Made by a program: the position numbers and the translations under genes. From contig JAESIW010000200.1 in assembly GCA_016802295.1 (NCBI GenBank), positions 2,435,542 to 2,499,541 of the forward strand: 64,000 nucleotides of DNA, in the 5' to 3' direction. Position 1 is the first letter of the stretch, and each line of letters begins with the position of its first letter. Origin of the DNA: Brachionus rotundiformis (Eukaryota; Rotifera; Eurotatoria; Ploima; Brachionidae). Below the pieces are notes generated by a model. The model ran no database searches and was not told where the DNA came from. It was given only the letters and a program-made list of their open reading frames with translations. This document shows positions 33,901 to 46,334 of this stretch, piece after piece.

Positions 33901-36254
33901 CCTCCACCACCATTATTTAATAGAGGTCAACTTTCTTGTTCAGGTTTTCTTTCTTAATTTTTATTTAATAAAAATTTGAAAGTTATTTGAATAAATTTTT
34001 AGTTAATTCTTTACCTTTCGGAATGAAAGAAAAAAAGAAATTTAATGTTGATAGACCATTAAAGCGTATTAATTGGAATAAAATTCAGACAAATCGCTTA
34101 AAAGAAAATTCATTTTGGGTCAAAGTTAATGAAGAGAAATTGGCAAGCGATGATATATTCAAAGTTTTGACAGATAACTTCTCGACAAAATCAGTCAAAT
34201 CAAGTATGATATTAAAAACAATCTAAAATTATAAAATAATGCTCTCTTAAAATTTATCTTTCAAAGAAAAAATATTATAAGTATTATATTATTTATTTGA
34301 AATTTAATTATGGTAAAGCCCAGACAGTTCTGAACGGAACTTACTCCTTTCTTCTGGTCCAATTTTTTCCAAATTGACTTTTTTGTTAGTTTGAAAGAAA
34401 ACGAGTTTGTCTAAGATTATACAATTATTTTCTCCTAAATATTACCTTCCAAAAAATGAAATAAAATTGTCAATTAATTTGATAAATTGCTTTATTTAAG
34501 AGTTGATTGAATCAAAAGGAAATGATGAGTCAATGCTAAGAAAAAAACCAACAACCAAAGAGCTAAAATATCTAGATGATAAACAAGCTCAGAATTTATG
34601 TAATTGACTGAATAATTTTATTATATAATTAATGATATTTAAATTTTTTTTTAGCTATTTTACTAAAATCTTTCAAAGCTGATCCAAATGAAATATTCAA
34701 ATGGTTGATGGAATGTGACTTGAACAAATTGTCACAAAGTTCTCTTGAACAGTTGGAAAAATTTTTGCCAGAAGATAATATTTTAATCAAATATCAAGAA
34801 TTAAAAGAGAATGTAGACGATTTGGATTCTTCGGAAAAGTTTTTAGTCATTGTAAGTGTTTGCTTGATAATTTTTAAGGTTTAAATTTTATCTTCTTGTA
34901 TTCAGATATCTCAAATAAAAGGCTTGAGAAAAAGAATCAAAAGTCTTATATTCAAATGTAAATTTCCCGAACAACAGGATGAAATCCGAGTTGACTTGGT
35001 TGCTGGAACCCAGGCTTGTATCGATGTTAAAAATAGTGATAAGTTTCAAAAGTTATTGGAGGTACTTTTACTTGTGGGAAATTTTCTCAACAGTGGAAGC
35101 AGCAGTTTAGAGGGATCAATTGGTTTCGACATGAAATATCTACCAAAAGTATTTCAGTTTATTTATTTTTAATTTTCTTAATCATTTTATTTTTAATTGA
35201 TTGGAAATACAAATTTTCAATTTTCTTGTAAATATATAATATTTGTGTTTATTTTAATCCAATCTTGATTGGAAAACTGCCAGAACTGAGACTTTTTTAG
35301 CTTATATATTATTATTGTTTTTTTTTTTTACTTTTCAAGTTTATTTTTGTTTAAAAAAATTAAATAAAGTTTTTTTATTCTAAAATAGTTCTTTGGTACG
35401 AAAGCAAATGATAATAAGAGAACACTTCTACATCTAGTAGCTCAAATAATCAGTGAAAAACATTCACAAATAGAAAATTTTTATGATGATTTCAACGCTT
35501 TTCTTGACCAAGCATCCAAAAGTAGAAAAACTTTACTTTCTTTTTCCTTCCTTAACTATCTCATTTCTATTTTTAGTCGATGGCTCGACCATTCAGAAAA
35601 GTCTTAACGAAATGAAGACCAGCATTAACAACCTTGAATTGGATATAAAAAATATCAAAAATAGATTGGATCCAACAGACAAGTATCTGGAAGTGATGGA
35701 AACATTCTCGAATGACTGTAAAACTAGATACGAAACTCTTGATTGTATGTTCAACAAAATGAATGAGTGCTACAAAGAGTTGGCAGACTTTTACACATTT
35801 GAATGTTCAAAGTATCCTCTTGGCGAGTTTTTCACCGACTTGAAAACATTTTGCCAACAATTTGAGCAATGCTTGAACGACAATCTTAAATTCAAAGAAA
35901 CAGAGGATAAAGTGCGTCGAGCTGAAGAGGAACGAAAAATAAGGGAAAAGGAAAAACAAGCTAGAAAGGCTCAGAAAGAGAAATTTATCAAATCAGGTGC
36001 TAATGGAGGAGATGGTGATACTGGTGTAATGGACAACTTGTTAGAAGCGCTTCAAAGTGGGAAAATTTTCGAGGCTACCAATCCGAATACTAGTGGTCCA
36101 GGTCGCAGGCGACCCATGCGACGTGACCATAATTTAATGGGTAAGTTCTCTTTTAAATTGTTTTTTTGTTGATTTTCAAATTTCTTTTTTAGCCGACTTT
36201 AGGCGGACAATGCATAAGCAGTCTCCCAGAGCAGTTCTACAGGAAGTTCAATAA
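30997..36254 (+). CDS. Diaphanous-related formin, copy 2
   Basis: Second formin in tandem, with the same 17-exon structure; about 1188 residues. Exons: 30997-31214, 31260-31362, 31415-31656, 31715-31970, 32054-32178, 32551-32659, 32708-32818, 32883-33033, 33105-33338, 33407-33925, 34003-34203, 34501-34599, 34655-34851, 34906-35148, 35389-35521, 35577-36140, 36193-36254. From exon 7 to exon 17 it is almost the same as copy 1 at the DNA level, introns included. Exons 1-6 are clearly diverged in protein and intron sequence, and intron 5 is about 370 bases instead of about 60. FH1 has a 15-residue net gain (TSAAI-type insert and an extra GLPPPPPLF block). The C-terminus after QSP reads RAVLQEVQ. 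FH2 and DAD (MDNLLEALQSG) are intact. Both copies look functional. Confidence 0.93.
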
Positions 36255-37935
36255 TTTCTAATGTAAATGTTATTTCAAAGAAATTAAATGTTTATAATTT
36301 GTTTTAATCGATCTAAATTTTTATCTAATTTTATGAAATATTAATTTCACTTGAATTTTTGTTAAATTTTTTTTTGAAATATTTGAGAAAATAATTTTAA
36401 ATTTTTATGATTCAAGTCTGTTTTATCTTTTAACTTTTTTTTGATAGAAACTTTGAATTACTATGGAAAATTATTTTTATTATAAAATATAAACATTTGA
36501 TCCTATTGCTAGACTGATTTATAGAATGTAAATTAATTTATAAAATAGAAAAATTTAGCTGTTAACTTTCGACTTTAAAAAAATAATAAATTTATTCATC
36601 AATTTATTATTTAGAATTTTTCTATATTCATTTTTGTCAATGAATGTTGAGAAATTTTCATTTTCCTTTATAGTTTAATTAGAGCATTTAATGCTTTGAA
36701 AAAATATATCTTTTTATTCTATCTGATTATTTAATTCAGACATTAGCTCCAAGTTTTCAAAAATAAATCAACTATTTTTTAGGACCAGAATAAACTATCT
36801 GCTAATTAAACTCGATTAATTGATGACAAAAATTGGTTTTTATTTTTAAAAAAACAAATTAATCTGGATATATGTATAAATCGATGAAGAACGAAAATTT
36901 CCAAATAAAGATATAAAATACAATAAAAAAAAATTGTTATTAGAAAAACAAACTCTCAAGTGGTTCTGATTTAAGAAAAATTAAATTTTATCAAACTTAG
37001 ATAAAATTAGTTATTATTTAAAAGTAGTGATAAAGAATCGATTATTAAAATTAGAAGCTAACAAGTACCACTTAAATCAAGGGAGAATTTAAATAAAATT
37101 TTTAAATTTAGATTAAAAATTCATTTTATATTTAATTAATTGGTTTTTGAAGGATAAGTTTTTTATGTTTTAGTTTAATTATATCTAGGGTACTTGGACA
37201 TATTAAAAATAAATATATTTCTTAAAATTTATCTAAAATTAGTTTAAAGCACATCGAATAATTTATTGCTTTTGTTTAAACGATAGAGCTTATAATTTAT
37301 TTCGAATCAATTCTCTAAGGACTTCAATCAATCGATCGACAAGTTTTAGTTAATAGAATTTAAAGATTTAAAATAGACATCTAATTCAAAGAAATAATTT
37401 AAGCGGAATTTATCTGAATATTTAAAATTTTTCTTAAAAAAAACTTTACTCGTAGAATTAATTTTGTTTGTATTTGATTAGACTGTTGGTTATTTTTATG
37501 GCAATTTTTATATTTGGTAGAATTTTTTTTTACAGGCATTAAAAATCACCTTGATTACCTCTAAGGAAAAGAAAATGAAATAATATAAAGATAAAATAAT
37601 AAAAATTAAACTTTTAAATGTATAATACATTTCCAATGAATGTTAGTAAGCATTATTAAATTAAAATATACAACCATTTATTTACAAAATTAGCATTTGA
37701 GGAAATACAATTAATTTTTGGCCTTGGTTATATAGAAACTAATTTGAAATATTGTATGTTTGTTTTTAAATAGAAATTTAGAAAAAAAGAAGCAATTAAG
37801 AAACAATAGAACTGATAATTTACTGGTATGATATTGAATATATTCAAGTTTAGAATGCGGAAAGAATCGATCCAATTTGCTTTATAGGAACATTAAACAA
37901 TAAATCAAAATTAAAATACATTTTTTATTATCTAA
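36255..37935. other. Intergenic, AT-rich
   Basis: No exon or repeat recognised in about 1.7 kb. Confidence 0.5.
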
Positions 37936-39561
37936 ATGAACCAAACTTCTGATTCAAGCTCGAATTCGTCAGATAGAGATGAAGTTTTCTCTATCAGCTC
38001 TATCAAAGACGAAAATTTAATTAATATTCCACAAATGGAGAATAATGCTAACAACTCAGAAAAAACCATAAACGATAGTTTAAAAGAAGACTTTTTATCA
38101 TCCGAAGACCTAGTTAATAAATTAAAATTTAACAAAAATTCTGAAAAAGATCCCCGTCGATTAATCAAAATCACGGAAATAATCGAAATAAATGACATGA
38201 TAGACACGGACATAAGTAGCCCATTAAAGCCATGCAATGAATTTACTATCTCAAATCACACCCAAACCAAATTTAATTCATTAAATCGAAAAAGAGACCA
38301 GAATATTTGCACAAGTTCATTTCATTCGTTTGATTCACCAACTTGGCAAAAAGAAGCAGAATCAAAAGAGCTACCAATAACAATAGAAAAGCGACCAGAT
38401 TTAACCGAACCAGTTCAAAATACCGAAATAGTTTTGGAAATTTTGAATGCAGTAGGTTCTTTACAAACCAGCTCTAAGAAACCAAAAAAAATAATTGTCA
38501 AAATAACTGGAAGGACTAGAAGCACTGAACCAAATGGTGCATCAAAAATGGATAATCTTGGTAAAAAAGAATCTCACTATCAACATGAAAACCTAAGTCA
38601 GTACACGCCAATTAAAATCAATCCGGTCAAAATTGGCAATCGAGTTCCTTATTACAATTTCAAACCAATTGTCAAACATGACCAAAATCAGAACAATGAC
38701 CAGAAATTCGAGAATGCTTTTGATTTTGAAAAATTCAAATCTTACTTTAATAACTTGGGCAAAAATAGCACCAATCGGTCATTTTCAATGCCACCTAACT
38801 TAAAACAAGAAATTAAAGACCCTCAAAGCGAAAAGAGTCATAATTTTTCCGATGATGCTTTTAATAGACGACTGACTTTTAAAAATATAAATAAAAATTT
38901 AAATAGAGATTATGCTTGCTCAGACTCGGAAGAAACGGTCTGGGCATTTAGACAAAGAAATGATCAGTTGAACAATAATGTAGTTAGATCAAATTCAACC
39001 ACTTTTAAAGTAAATTCAGATAACCAAAACAGAAATTTAACCAAAGAGTGCTGTCATCCCAAATCTTATTCTGATTACTCAATCAAAAGCGATTATTTGA
39101 GTTTTAATAAAAGAAAAGATGTTAATCTGTATCAGGAAAGTTTGCGTAGAAATTTTACCAAAAGCGACAAAAAATTTGATCCATTGACCGAAAATGGTAA
39201 AAATGACAAAAATATTAGTTCATATTATAATAAATTTTATTCTCATTTGAACGATTTAAATAAAAAAATTTCCAAAGAATATATCAGTCCTCACAAGACC
39301 TTATTTGATGAGAACAAAAACGATCTTGAAGAAAGTAAACCTCCTTTTGTCGAAGCGGATATCAAAGATTTTCAGACTGGTATAAATTTTGAAAAATCTG
39401 TCTCACATTTCACCCATAATAATAGACAATGTTTATCAACTTTTCTTCCAATAAAAGATTCTCAGGAAACTAGCCACATACGATCTCATTCAGTTAACAA
39501 TTCACCATATAGATATACCAAGCCGAGTAGACGCGTTATTTTCGCTGATGAACTAAATTAA
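37936..39561 (+). CDS. Orphan disordered protein with C-terminal PP1-docking-like motif
   Basis: Single-exon ORF of 541 residues; base use is clearly coding against AT-rich flanks. No signal peptide, membrane segment or globular domain that I can recognise. It is rich in Asn, Ser, Lys and Asp and looks largely disordered. One conserved-looking patch (VLEILNAVGSLQ, then KKIIVKITGR) may be a short ordered element. The protein ends SRRVIFADELN, which fits the protein phosphatase 1 docking pattern RVxF with a following AD, as in PPP1R3-type regulators; that is a motif inference only. The absence of introns in a neighbourhood of multi-exon genes is unusual. Function unknown. Confidence 0.75.
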   Translation: MNQTSDSSSNSSDRDEVFSISSIKDENLINIPQMENNANNSEKTINDSLKEDFLSSEDLVNKLKFNKNSEKDPRRLIKITEIIEINDMIDTDISSPLKPCNEFTISNHTQTKFNSLNRKRDQNICTSSFHSFDSPTWQKEAESKELPITIEKRPDLTEPVQNTEIVLEILNAVGSLQTSSKKPKKIIVKITGRTRSTEPNGASKMDNLGKKESHYQHENLSQYTPIKINPVKIGNRVPYYNFKPIVKHDQNQNNDQKFENAFDFEKFKSYFNNLGKNSTNRSFSMPPNLKQEIKDPQSEKSHNFSDDAFNRRLTFKNINKNLNRDYACSDSEETVWAFRQRNDQLNNNVVRSNSTTFKVNSDNQNRNLTKECCHPKSYSDYSIKSDYLSFNKRKDVNLYQESLRRNFTKSDKKFDPLTENGKNDKNISSYYNKFYSHLNDLNKKISKEYISPHKTLFDENKNDLEESKPPFVEADIKDFQTGINFEKSVSHFTHNNRQCLSTFLPIKDSQETSHIRSHSVNNSPYRYTKPSRRVIFADELN

Positions 39562-39879
39562 ACATTTTATCAATTAGAGTTTTTTATTTTTATTTTTTTA
39601 ATCATTTAGTCAATACTTTTTAAATGATGAGCGATATTAGAATAAATTTCGTAACAAAAAAACCATAATTAAACATATTCAATTAGTTTTAAATTATTTC
39701 CCTACAAGTAAAAATTTCACAAAGTGCAGGACAAAATTGCTAATTTTTTTTAATTAAACTTTAGAGATTAAAATTAAATAAGCATTTTGGACTTCTATTT
39801 TTTAAACAATTGCTCAATTGATCTTAAAAAATTTTAATAAATATTTATAAAAATTAACTATTGGATTTATATAAATATT
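39562..39879. other. Intergenic, AT-rich
   Basis: Nothing recognised. Confidence 0.5.
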
Positions 39880-39886
39880 AAAAATT

Positions 39887-40244
39887 GGGGGCTGTGAAGT
39901 TCATTTCAATTCGATCGTTTCAATTCAGAAAAATTTGAAAAACTTTTTTACTATAAGAAATAATTTAGTTCTGTAAAATGCTTAATTTTAAAACAACTTT
40001 GCTTAATCCGAAAATATATGTCTGCAAAAACTCTGCAAAGTAAGTGCACAATTGATTTGAATACTTTTTAATGGCGTGCAAAATGCAAAAAATTGCAGAG
40101 TATTTTGCAGACTTATTTTACTGAATTAAGCAAATTTGCTTATAATTGAGCATTTTATAGAACTAAATTATCTCTTTTAGTAAGATAGTTATTCAAGTTT
40201 TTTTGATTTGAAATGATCGAATTGAAACCAACTTCACAACCCCG
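39887..40244. mobile_element. Palindromic MITE-like element with direct-repeat flanks
   Basis: Left end GGGGGCTGTGAAGTTCATTT matches the complement of the right end, CGGGGTTGTGAAGTTGGTTT. Inverted similarity runs inward for about 160 bases per arm (for example TTCTGTAAAATGCTTAATT against its mirror near 40150). AAAAATT lies immediately outside both ends (39880-39886, 40245-40251). No ORF. 358 bases. The 7-base flank would suit an hAT-like 8-base target duplication with one change, but this is only a guess. Confidence 0.75.
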
Positions 40245-40251
40245 AAAAATT

Positions 40252-41575
40252 GGTATTTTTAAAAACAAAATAAAATATAAATGATACTCTGCTCTAATTT
40301 ATGAAAAAATTTACTATATTTTAAATAAAAATATCTAAATATAATGTTATTTGCTATATTTAAACTTTCTTACAAGTTAATAGATAATTTTTCCTTAAAG
40401 GAATACTTTAAAGCTACCGTATTATATCTGATAATATATAAAAATATTTATACAAATTATTCACTTATAAATTTAATCTAAAAATTCTAATTACAGCCGA
40501 TAGATTTAACTATAAAGCATAAAATTGCCTTAAACAACTTTCAAAAATTAAATCGTTTTTGAACTAAAAGTGTATTATTTCTTCTTTTATAGTAGCTAAA
40601 TCAAACTAAGTTCAAATTGTGTTCCTTTCATTATTTATTTTAGTCTGATAAAAATGATCTAAGATATATTTATACAAATTATAAAATCATTGACCGAAAA
40701 TGACAATTTAAAATATAAAAATAATAAAATATAAAAAAGATCCCATTTAATATTCCAAAAAACTTTTATAAAATATATGTATACTTATATTTATGCATTT
40801 ATTTCGACAAAGATAGGAACTATCTATTTCTTATCTATTTCTAACTCTCTTTATATACTCTATATATTTTAAACTTGATGTTTACATTTTATATGATGGG
40901 CATAAAACACTTGAGATACATTAAATTTTAGACAAAAAGCTGAAATAAAAGTAAAAGCGAAACTACCAACGATAACCTATTGCATAATCTTAGCAGTACA
41001 AATAATACGAAATTAAAAGATTCTCTATCTACTCTATTTTATATAGTTTTAGGTATATTTAAGGATTCTGGTATATTTTCATCGATTTTTACTGAAGTAG
41101 AGCATTTGAGTACAAACGGAATTTTAAAAATTTTATTATTTTCTAATATTATTTTGAAAGTTTCCATTAGATATTTATCTTCTATTATCTCATAAAAAAT
41201 TTTCAAAGCATTATTGTGGAAATTTTAATTTAAAGGTTCCAAGAGGTTAAAAACGATCCTATAATAAAAATAGCGCATAGGGTCATTACCATTGATTCCA
41301 CTCAAGTTGATCTTTCGCCTTCATCCTTGCTTCTCCCACTATATAGCAAAAGCCTGTTAATTTTTAGGATACTTATCAGGCATCCAGTGTGGACATGGAT
41401 TGACAATGAGATTTGAATATTAAAAAGATATTTTCCTTTATGTACTTTTAAGTATTTTGGTGTAAATTAGAAAACTATTATTAAAAATTAAAATAAATAG
41501 CTGAATTATTTATTAATTAAAATTTTAAATCAAATATACCATAAAGTATAAAATCTATTAAATTATTAAACAATT
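40252..41575. other. Intergenic, AT-rich
   Basis: No gene assigned. On the minus strand at about 41210-41030 an open stretch reads KIFYEIIEDKYLMETFKI and further; it has no known motif and may be a decayed repeat or exon. Confidence 0.4.
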
Positions 41576-41810
41576 TCATTGTCTATACCTCAGTGTGGAA
41601 GGTGTTCGGGCTTTTTCTGTCAGATTCAGATTTTCCCGAACATTCTCGCTTTAATTAAAGTGATGTACAGTTTGAGTTTTTGCTGTATTTGGTCGATGTC
41701 CATGCTGTCCGAGTGTATCAAAGGCACTCTTTGTTTTAGCAAGTCTATTCTTAATGTCTATGTGTGTTCCCGTGTTTTTGCTAATAGTGCTTCCTAGGTA
41801 TGTGAATTAA
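41576..41810 (-). pseudogene. LINE reverse transcriptase fragment
   Basis: The minus strand reads TYLGSTISKNTGTHIDIKNR then LAKTKSAFDTL, the segment after the reverse transcriptase domain common in LINEs (YLGSxIS..., DIxxRIxxAxxAF). A frameshift follows, then IQQKLKLYITLIKARMFG continues the same family pattern. Only about 235 bases remain. Confidence 0.65.
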
Positions 41811-42947
41811 AATATATATTCTATTAAATAAAATCAAACTGGGATGATGGTAGTTTGAAAATTTAAGCACTTTGTATGAAATTGGGGTTTATTTATTTCT
41901 TTATTTTTTTTATGTTATCTTTATTGAAATTAATTTAGAAAACATTCTTAAAGAAGCTAAATCAAAAATAAATATAAAAAATTAATATTGAAATAAATAT
42001 AAAACTTTATAAATAATTTTTTTTGGATATATTGAGCTAAGTTTTTGATTTTTCTTTGTTGACTTTTGAGAATTAAAATATCAAATTGTATTTAGTAAAC
42101 ACTTGTAATCCGATCGCAAGAATTTTTAATTAAAGTTGATTTTTTTAAAAATGAACGCAAAATAATCAAAGAAAAAATGTTATGCCGGATTTGTGAATAA
42201 TTTTTTTTAGAAAACATTTAATTAAATCAATTCTAAACTATTATTTTCTCTTCTCATTCGTTTTAAACCAAAAGCTATTTTAGGTAATTATTTTTTTCAA
42301 CCAGACTTCGTAAAGTAAATATTGTTTTTATAAATTTTATCGTTTTCTTTCAAAGCTCCCCAGAAATTAATCATGTTAAAGAAAATAATTAAGTTTTTAT
42401 TTGATTATTTCAAAGGAGGAATTTTTGTTAAATATAGAAATTAATTTTTAAAAATAACTCAAGTTTTTACAAGTCAAGAGCATTCAAAATAAATCTTGTT
42501 AATATTTAAAATTTTTCTCTTGACTAATTGAACAAAAATAATTACAAAAAAATTTCATTCTTCATTTCATTTTTATCATCATTTTTCGCGGAATTAATCT
42601 CTTTTTAATTTAATGCGCAATATCAAATAAAATAATGAAGAATAATTTTTTCAAATCATTATCTAAAATGTTTAATTTTTTTGTCAAAATATTTCTATCG
42701 TATTCTTTATCAATTAGAGGAAAAACTTATAATATCAGAAATAACATTAGAGTAATTTAATAACAGGGTAAAATGAATCCTTTAAATGATACTCAATCAA
42801 ATAAAGTTACTCAAAAGCTTTATAATTTCAAAATCATGAATTTTTTTCCCATAAGATTTGAGAATTTATTTATTGTTTCCGTTTTCTAAAGATAAAAGAC
42901 AGTAATGAATAAAAATAATTTAGTTTCTATAAAAAAAAAAGAAAAAT
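41811..42947. other. Intergenic, AT-rich
   Basis: 3' flank of the protease; nothing recognised. Confidence 0.5.
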
Positions 42948-44079
42948 TTAGTAGCTAAGTTTCAAGTTTATCCAATCTAAATATTTGGAAACATTAACAA
43001 AGTATGATGGTTTGCCTATTATGCATTTGTATCTTCCAAATTCATCAGTCTTGACCATAACGTAAGATGTTACGCCATACAATGTCCATTTTCCATTTTT
43101 TTGCGCCGCTAGAGGTCCTCCTGAATCACCTTTATTGAGAGAAATTTTTTTAATATTTTTTTTCGAACATGCAAAAATAATTACCAAAGCAAACATTGGT
43201 ATCTGGAAATTGATCTGGTTCTAGAACACATAGCATGCCATCAGAATCCCAAAATCCATTCGACTCACACACAGGATCACCATTAATCACTCGCAAATAA
43301 GCTGATTGAAGCTTATCAGGAACTTTGCTTTCAAAGCCATTGAAAATATTTCCCCATCCAGAAACAACCATGTCTTGGTTAACAACATCTTCATCATAAT
43401 CTGGTAGACATATAGTCTGTATTTTATCTGATCGAATTATAGGAGAAGATAGTTTGATAATTGCTAAATCATTAGCTATATAACTTCCACTATCACCGGT
43501 ATATTTTTCATGAATCTGTATACTTTCAGCATAGTAGATATTATCACTATTTATTTCATTAAAATCATGAATTCCGGCAAGAACTACTGTAGATTTTTCT
43601 TTAAGACTTGTGACGCAATGTGCTGCAGTTAAAACATGTTGATCAGTAATTAGTGAACCTCCACAAATATGACCAGATAGATAGCCTGGTTCAGTGATTG
43701 ATCTGAGCGATATAATCCAAGGTTGGCTATGTGCCACAGCTTCAAAGCCGTTTATAATTTTTAATGATTTAAAGCTATTCTCGTAATAAGAATCGCCGCA
43801 AGACTCTTGCCTAACATTTTTTCCCTTGATACCAGATTTGGTTTGATTGTTTATTATAAGAATTTTAGTATTAATCTTATTAAATTCTAGATCAGTACTT
43901 AACTTAGAACCATAGTAATTTTTTAAAATAGATCCAAAAATTAATAAAATTGCCAATTGTAAAAAAGAAATTAGAAGTATTTTAGATGAAAACCAAGAGA
44001 CATTTGTTCTTTTTTGCTTCAATTTTCGTCTATTTTTTGTTGAGTGTACGTCAAATTTTTTTTCTTTTTTATTTATCAT
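42948..44079 (-). CDS. Membrane-anchored S1 serine protease
   Basis: Trypsin-fold protease. Two exons, 44079-43185 and 43129-42948, joined in frame inside the GDSGGP motif; 358 residues. A basic N-terminus is followed by one hydrophobic segment (about 33-50), a type II signal anchor, then a stem and the protease domain. Activation is expected after Lys107 (K|IINGF). The triad is complete: His154 in TAAHC, Asp204 in NDLAI, Ser301 in GDSGGP. Cys94 in the stem probably bonds to the domain. The position equal to chymotrypsin 189 is Asn295, not Asp, and the usual SWG before the S1 pocket is TSYV. Trypsin-like specificity is therefore unlikely, and a small-residue or elastase-like pocket is possible. 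It is secreted or cell-surface by prediction. Closest relatives are type II transmembrane serine proteases, but no extra domains are present. Confidence 0.92.
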
Positions 44080-46334
44080 TTTGATAAGATTAAATAAATA
44101 TAATATAAAAGTGGTTATTTATAAGCTTTTTGGACACTTTAAATCCGCAAAAAAAAGCTTTCAAGTTAATCATGGGATTTCAAATATCAGAAATTAAGAG
44201 ATCTTTGGAACTTAGGTTTTAATTGTTGAAGCTTTTTATTTTATTTCGCAATTAAATTTTTCAATTTAATTAAGCAAAGTGTTAAAAAAAAATACATAAA
44301 AATTGAAAAAAGAAAGCTGCTTTGTTCAAACTTTAAAAACTTAAGCATAATAAAAACACGCAGAAAATTTCTCCCTGTTTCTAATATTTTAGAAAAATAC
44401 TATTATTATTATTATTTTAATTTGTTTCGTTAGCTTAATTATTGATATTTTTATAAAACATACCGTATACGTGTCTCCAAAAATAAGTTCCCCTTAAATC
44501 GTGTCTTTATTTAAGAGTTTAAGCCCTTAGATGATAAGATTTCTTCAAATTTAATATTTTATAAGGATCTAAGTATGATTTACAAAAAAGCAACAAAAAT
44601 AGAACCAAACCTCTTTTGATTACTTATTTGCAAGGGAATACGGTATAATCAATAGTTGTAAAAGCAAAGGGAAAAAAAATTATTTTTGATAAAAAAGTAA
44701 ACGAAGAATGAATCATTATAAAATAGATAATAATCATAATGAATAATTTTGATTTTCTATCACATGAGTTTTAAATAAACAAGTCCATTTAAGTTGTATT
44801 TTTTTCCGGCTTAAACTAAAATTTTCTAAAAGCTCTTAATTGATTCACCTTACTTTCCATGGGTAAACATATTTTAAAACCAACATAAAATAGATTTTCA
44901 GGCTTGACTAGAAGCCTGCTTCAGAGGCATGAGGCTTTTTAGGCTGTCAGTCTAGAAATATTGTCAGTCTTGATATATTTACTTTAAAAAAACGGTAAAA
45001 TGGTTTATTTTAAATTTGGATTTTAATTAATCAAGTTTTTATGAGAGGAAAGAATTGACAAAAGAGAATAATTTCAATTATTTTGCAAAAGATTTATCAC
45101 TAGGTATAACGCAAAATTTATTTGCGTCAATAAATTAATTGTTCATGGCTTTTGTCGACGTTTAATTAGATTCAAAACTTTAAAAAATTATTTTTAATTC
45201 AATGCGACAATATTTCAAGCTCCAGAAGTTAATTTTTTTTAGGAAAAAGATTTGCCTTTGGAAATTTGAAAGCCTTGTCATCAAAATTTTTTGCATATAG
45301 ATGATTTTCATGTACAAATAAACTTCCTCTTGTTAAAGAGGCTTTGTTACTTAATTTTGGGTCCCAAAAACTACGCATATTTTAAGAAAATTAAACAATC
45401 AAGTAAAATTATTGAAAATCAATCCGAAAAAAATCAATTTTAATTCAACATTAATAATACATTTAGGAAATTTCATCTAAGTTTGGCGCTGATTTTATAA
45501 TTAAGCCTTATTTTTTAATATACAGTAGTAGTGTTTTTGAGGGTTTAAGTTTAAATATAAACTATCCTGGAAATTATTTAAATCAAAATTGGTTTACTTT
45601 TTTGTTAATTATTTTCAAAAATAATCCATACACATGTTTTTAAGGAAAACCATACTCGTGTATTGATTTTGGCTAATTAATAGAATAATTAAAGCACAAA
45701 AAGACAAATTTAATTTAATAATTGTTTTAAGCTAGATAATTTTACACCTAATTTATAATAAAATCAATTATTTGAAATAAGCTTTAGAATTGAATGCATT
45801 TATTAGTTTAAAAAACTAGCTTCACGACTCCAGGAAGTGTAGACAACCAATTCTAGATACTGTATTCTTGAAATAATTGTCTATTCCGTAATGATAACTC
45901 TTTGTATTAACCTTATTTGACACTTAAAATAATTTTTTCTTTAATAATATTCAAAAAATTTTTATTATCAGACAATAAAATCATTATTAAAGGCATACAG
46001 AGCAAAATTTCTTATTTTTTACCTTCAAATAAGCTCGATTGTTGTCAGAATGCTCTTGTGATAATTGTTTTCCCAAATCGAATCTTAACAATTCTATATT
46101 ATTTAAAAATTAATTATAACATTGATTTTAATTAAGAACAAAATTTCAAGTTTGATTGAAAACTCGATAAATTTCTTTTTCTTCAAATTTAAACTCTTCA
46201 TCTAATCATTAATTTAAATTTTAGAATTTATTTATAATCATGCCGATTAATGTAGATACTTTTATAAAGGCTTAATGTTTATTTAACTAAATTATCAATT
46301 TATTTGGTTCAATGCTTATTTGATATAAAAGGAA
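44080..46334. other. Intergenic, AT-rich
   Basis: No gene seen. 44461-44648 may be a small element: ATACCGTAT at the left is mirrored by ATACGGTAT at the right, with weak inner similarity and TA at the edges. GC-richer repeats near 44900-44970 (GAAGCCTGCTTC and similar) are unassigned. Confidence 0.4.

Noticed and set aside
45917..46135. 72-codon ORF upstream of the channel gene as a first exon
   Set aside because: Starts at TTG, not ATG, and does not splice in frame into exon 2; the ATG at 46335 with a leader-like peptide fits better.
46318..46330. TATAAAA-like word just before the channel start codon
   Set aside because: Only about 10 bases from the ATG, too close for a TATA box with a normal leader; AT-rich DNA gives such words by chance.
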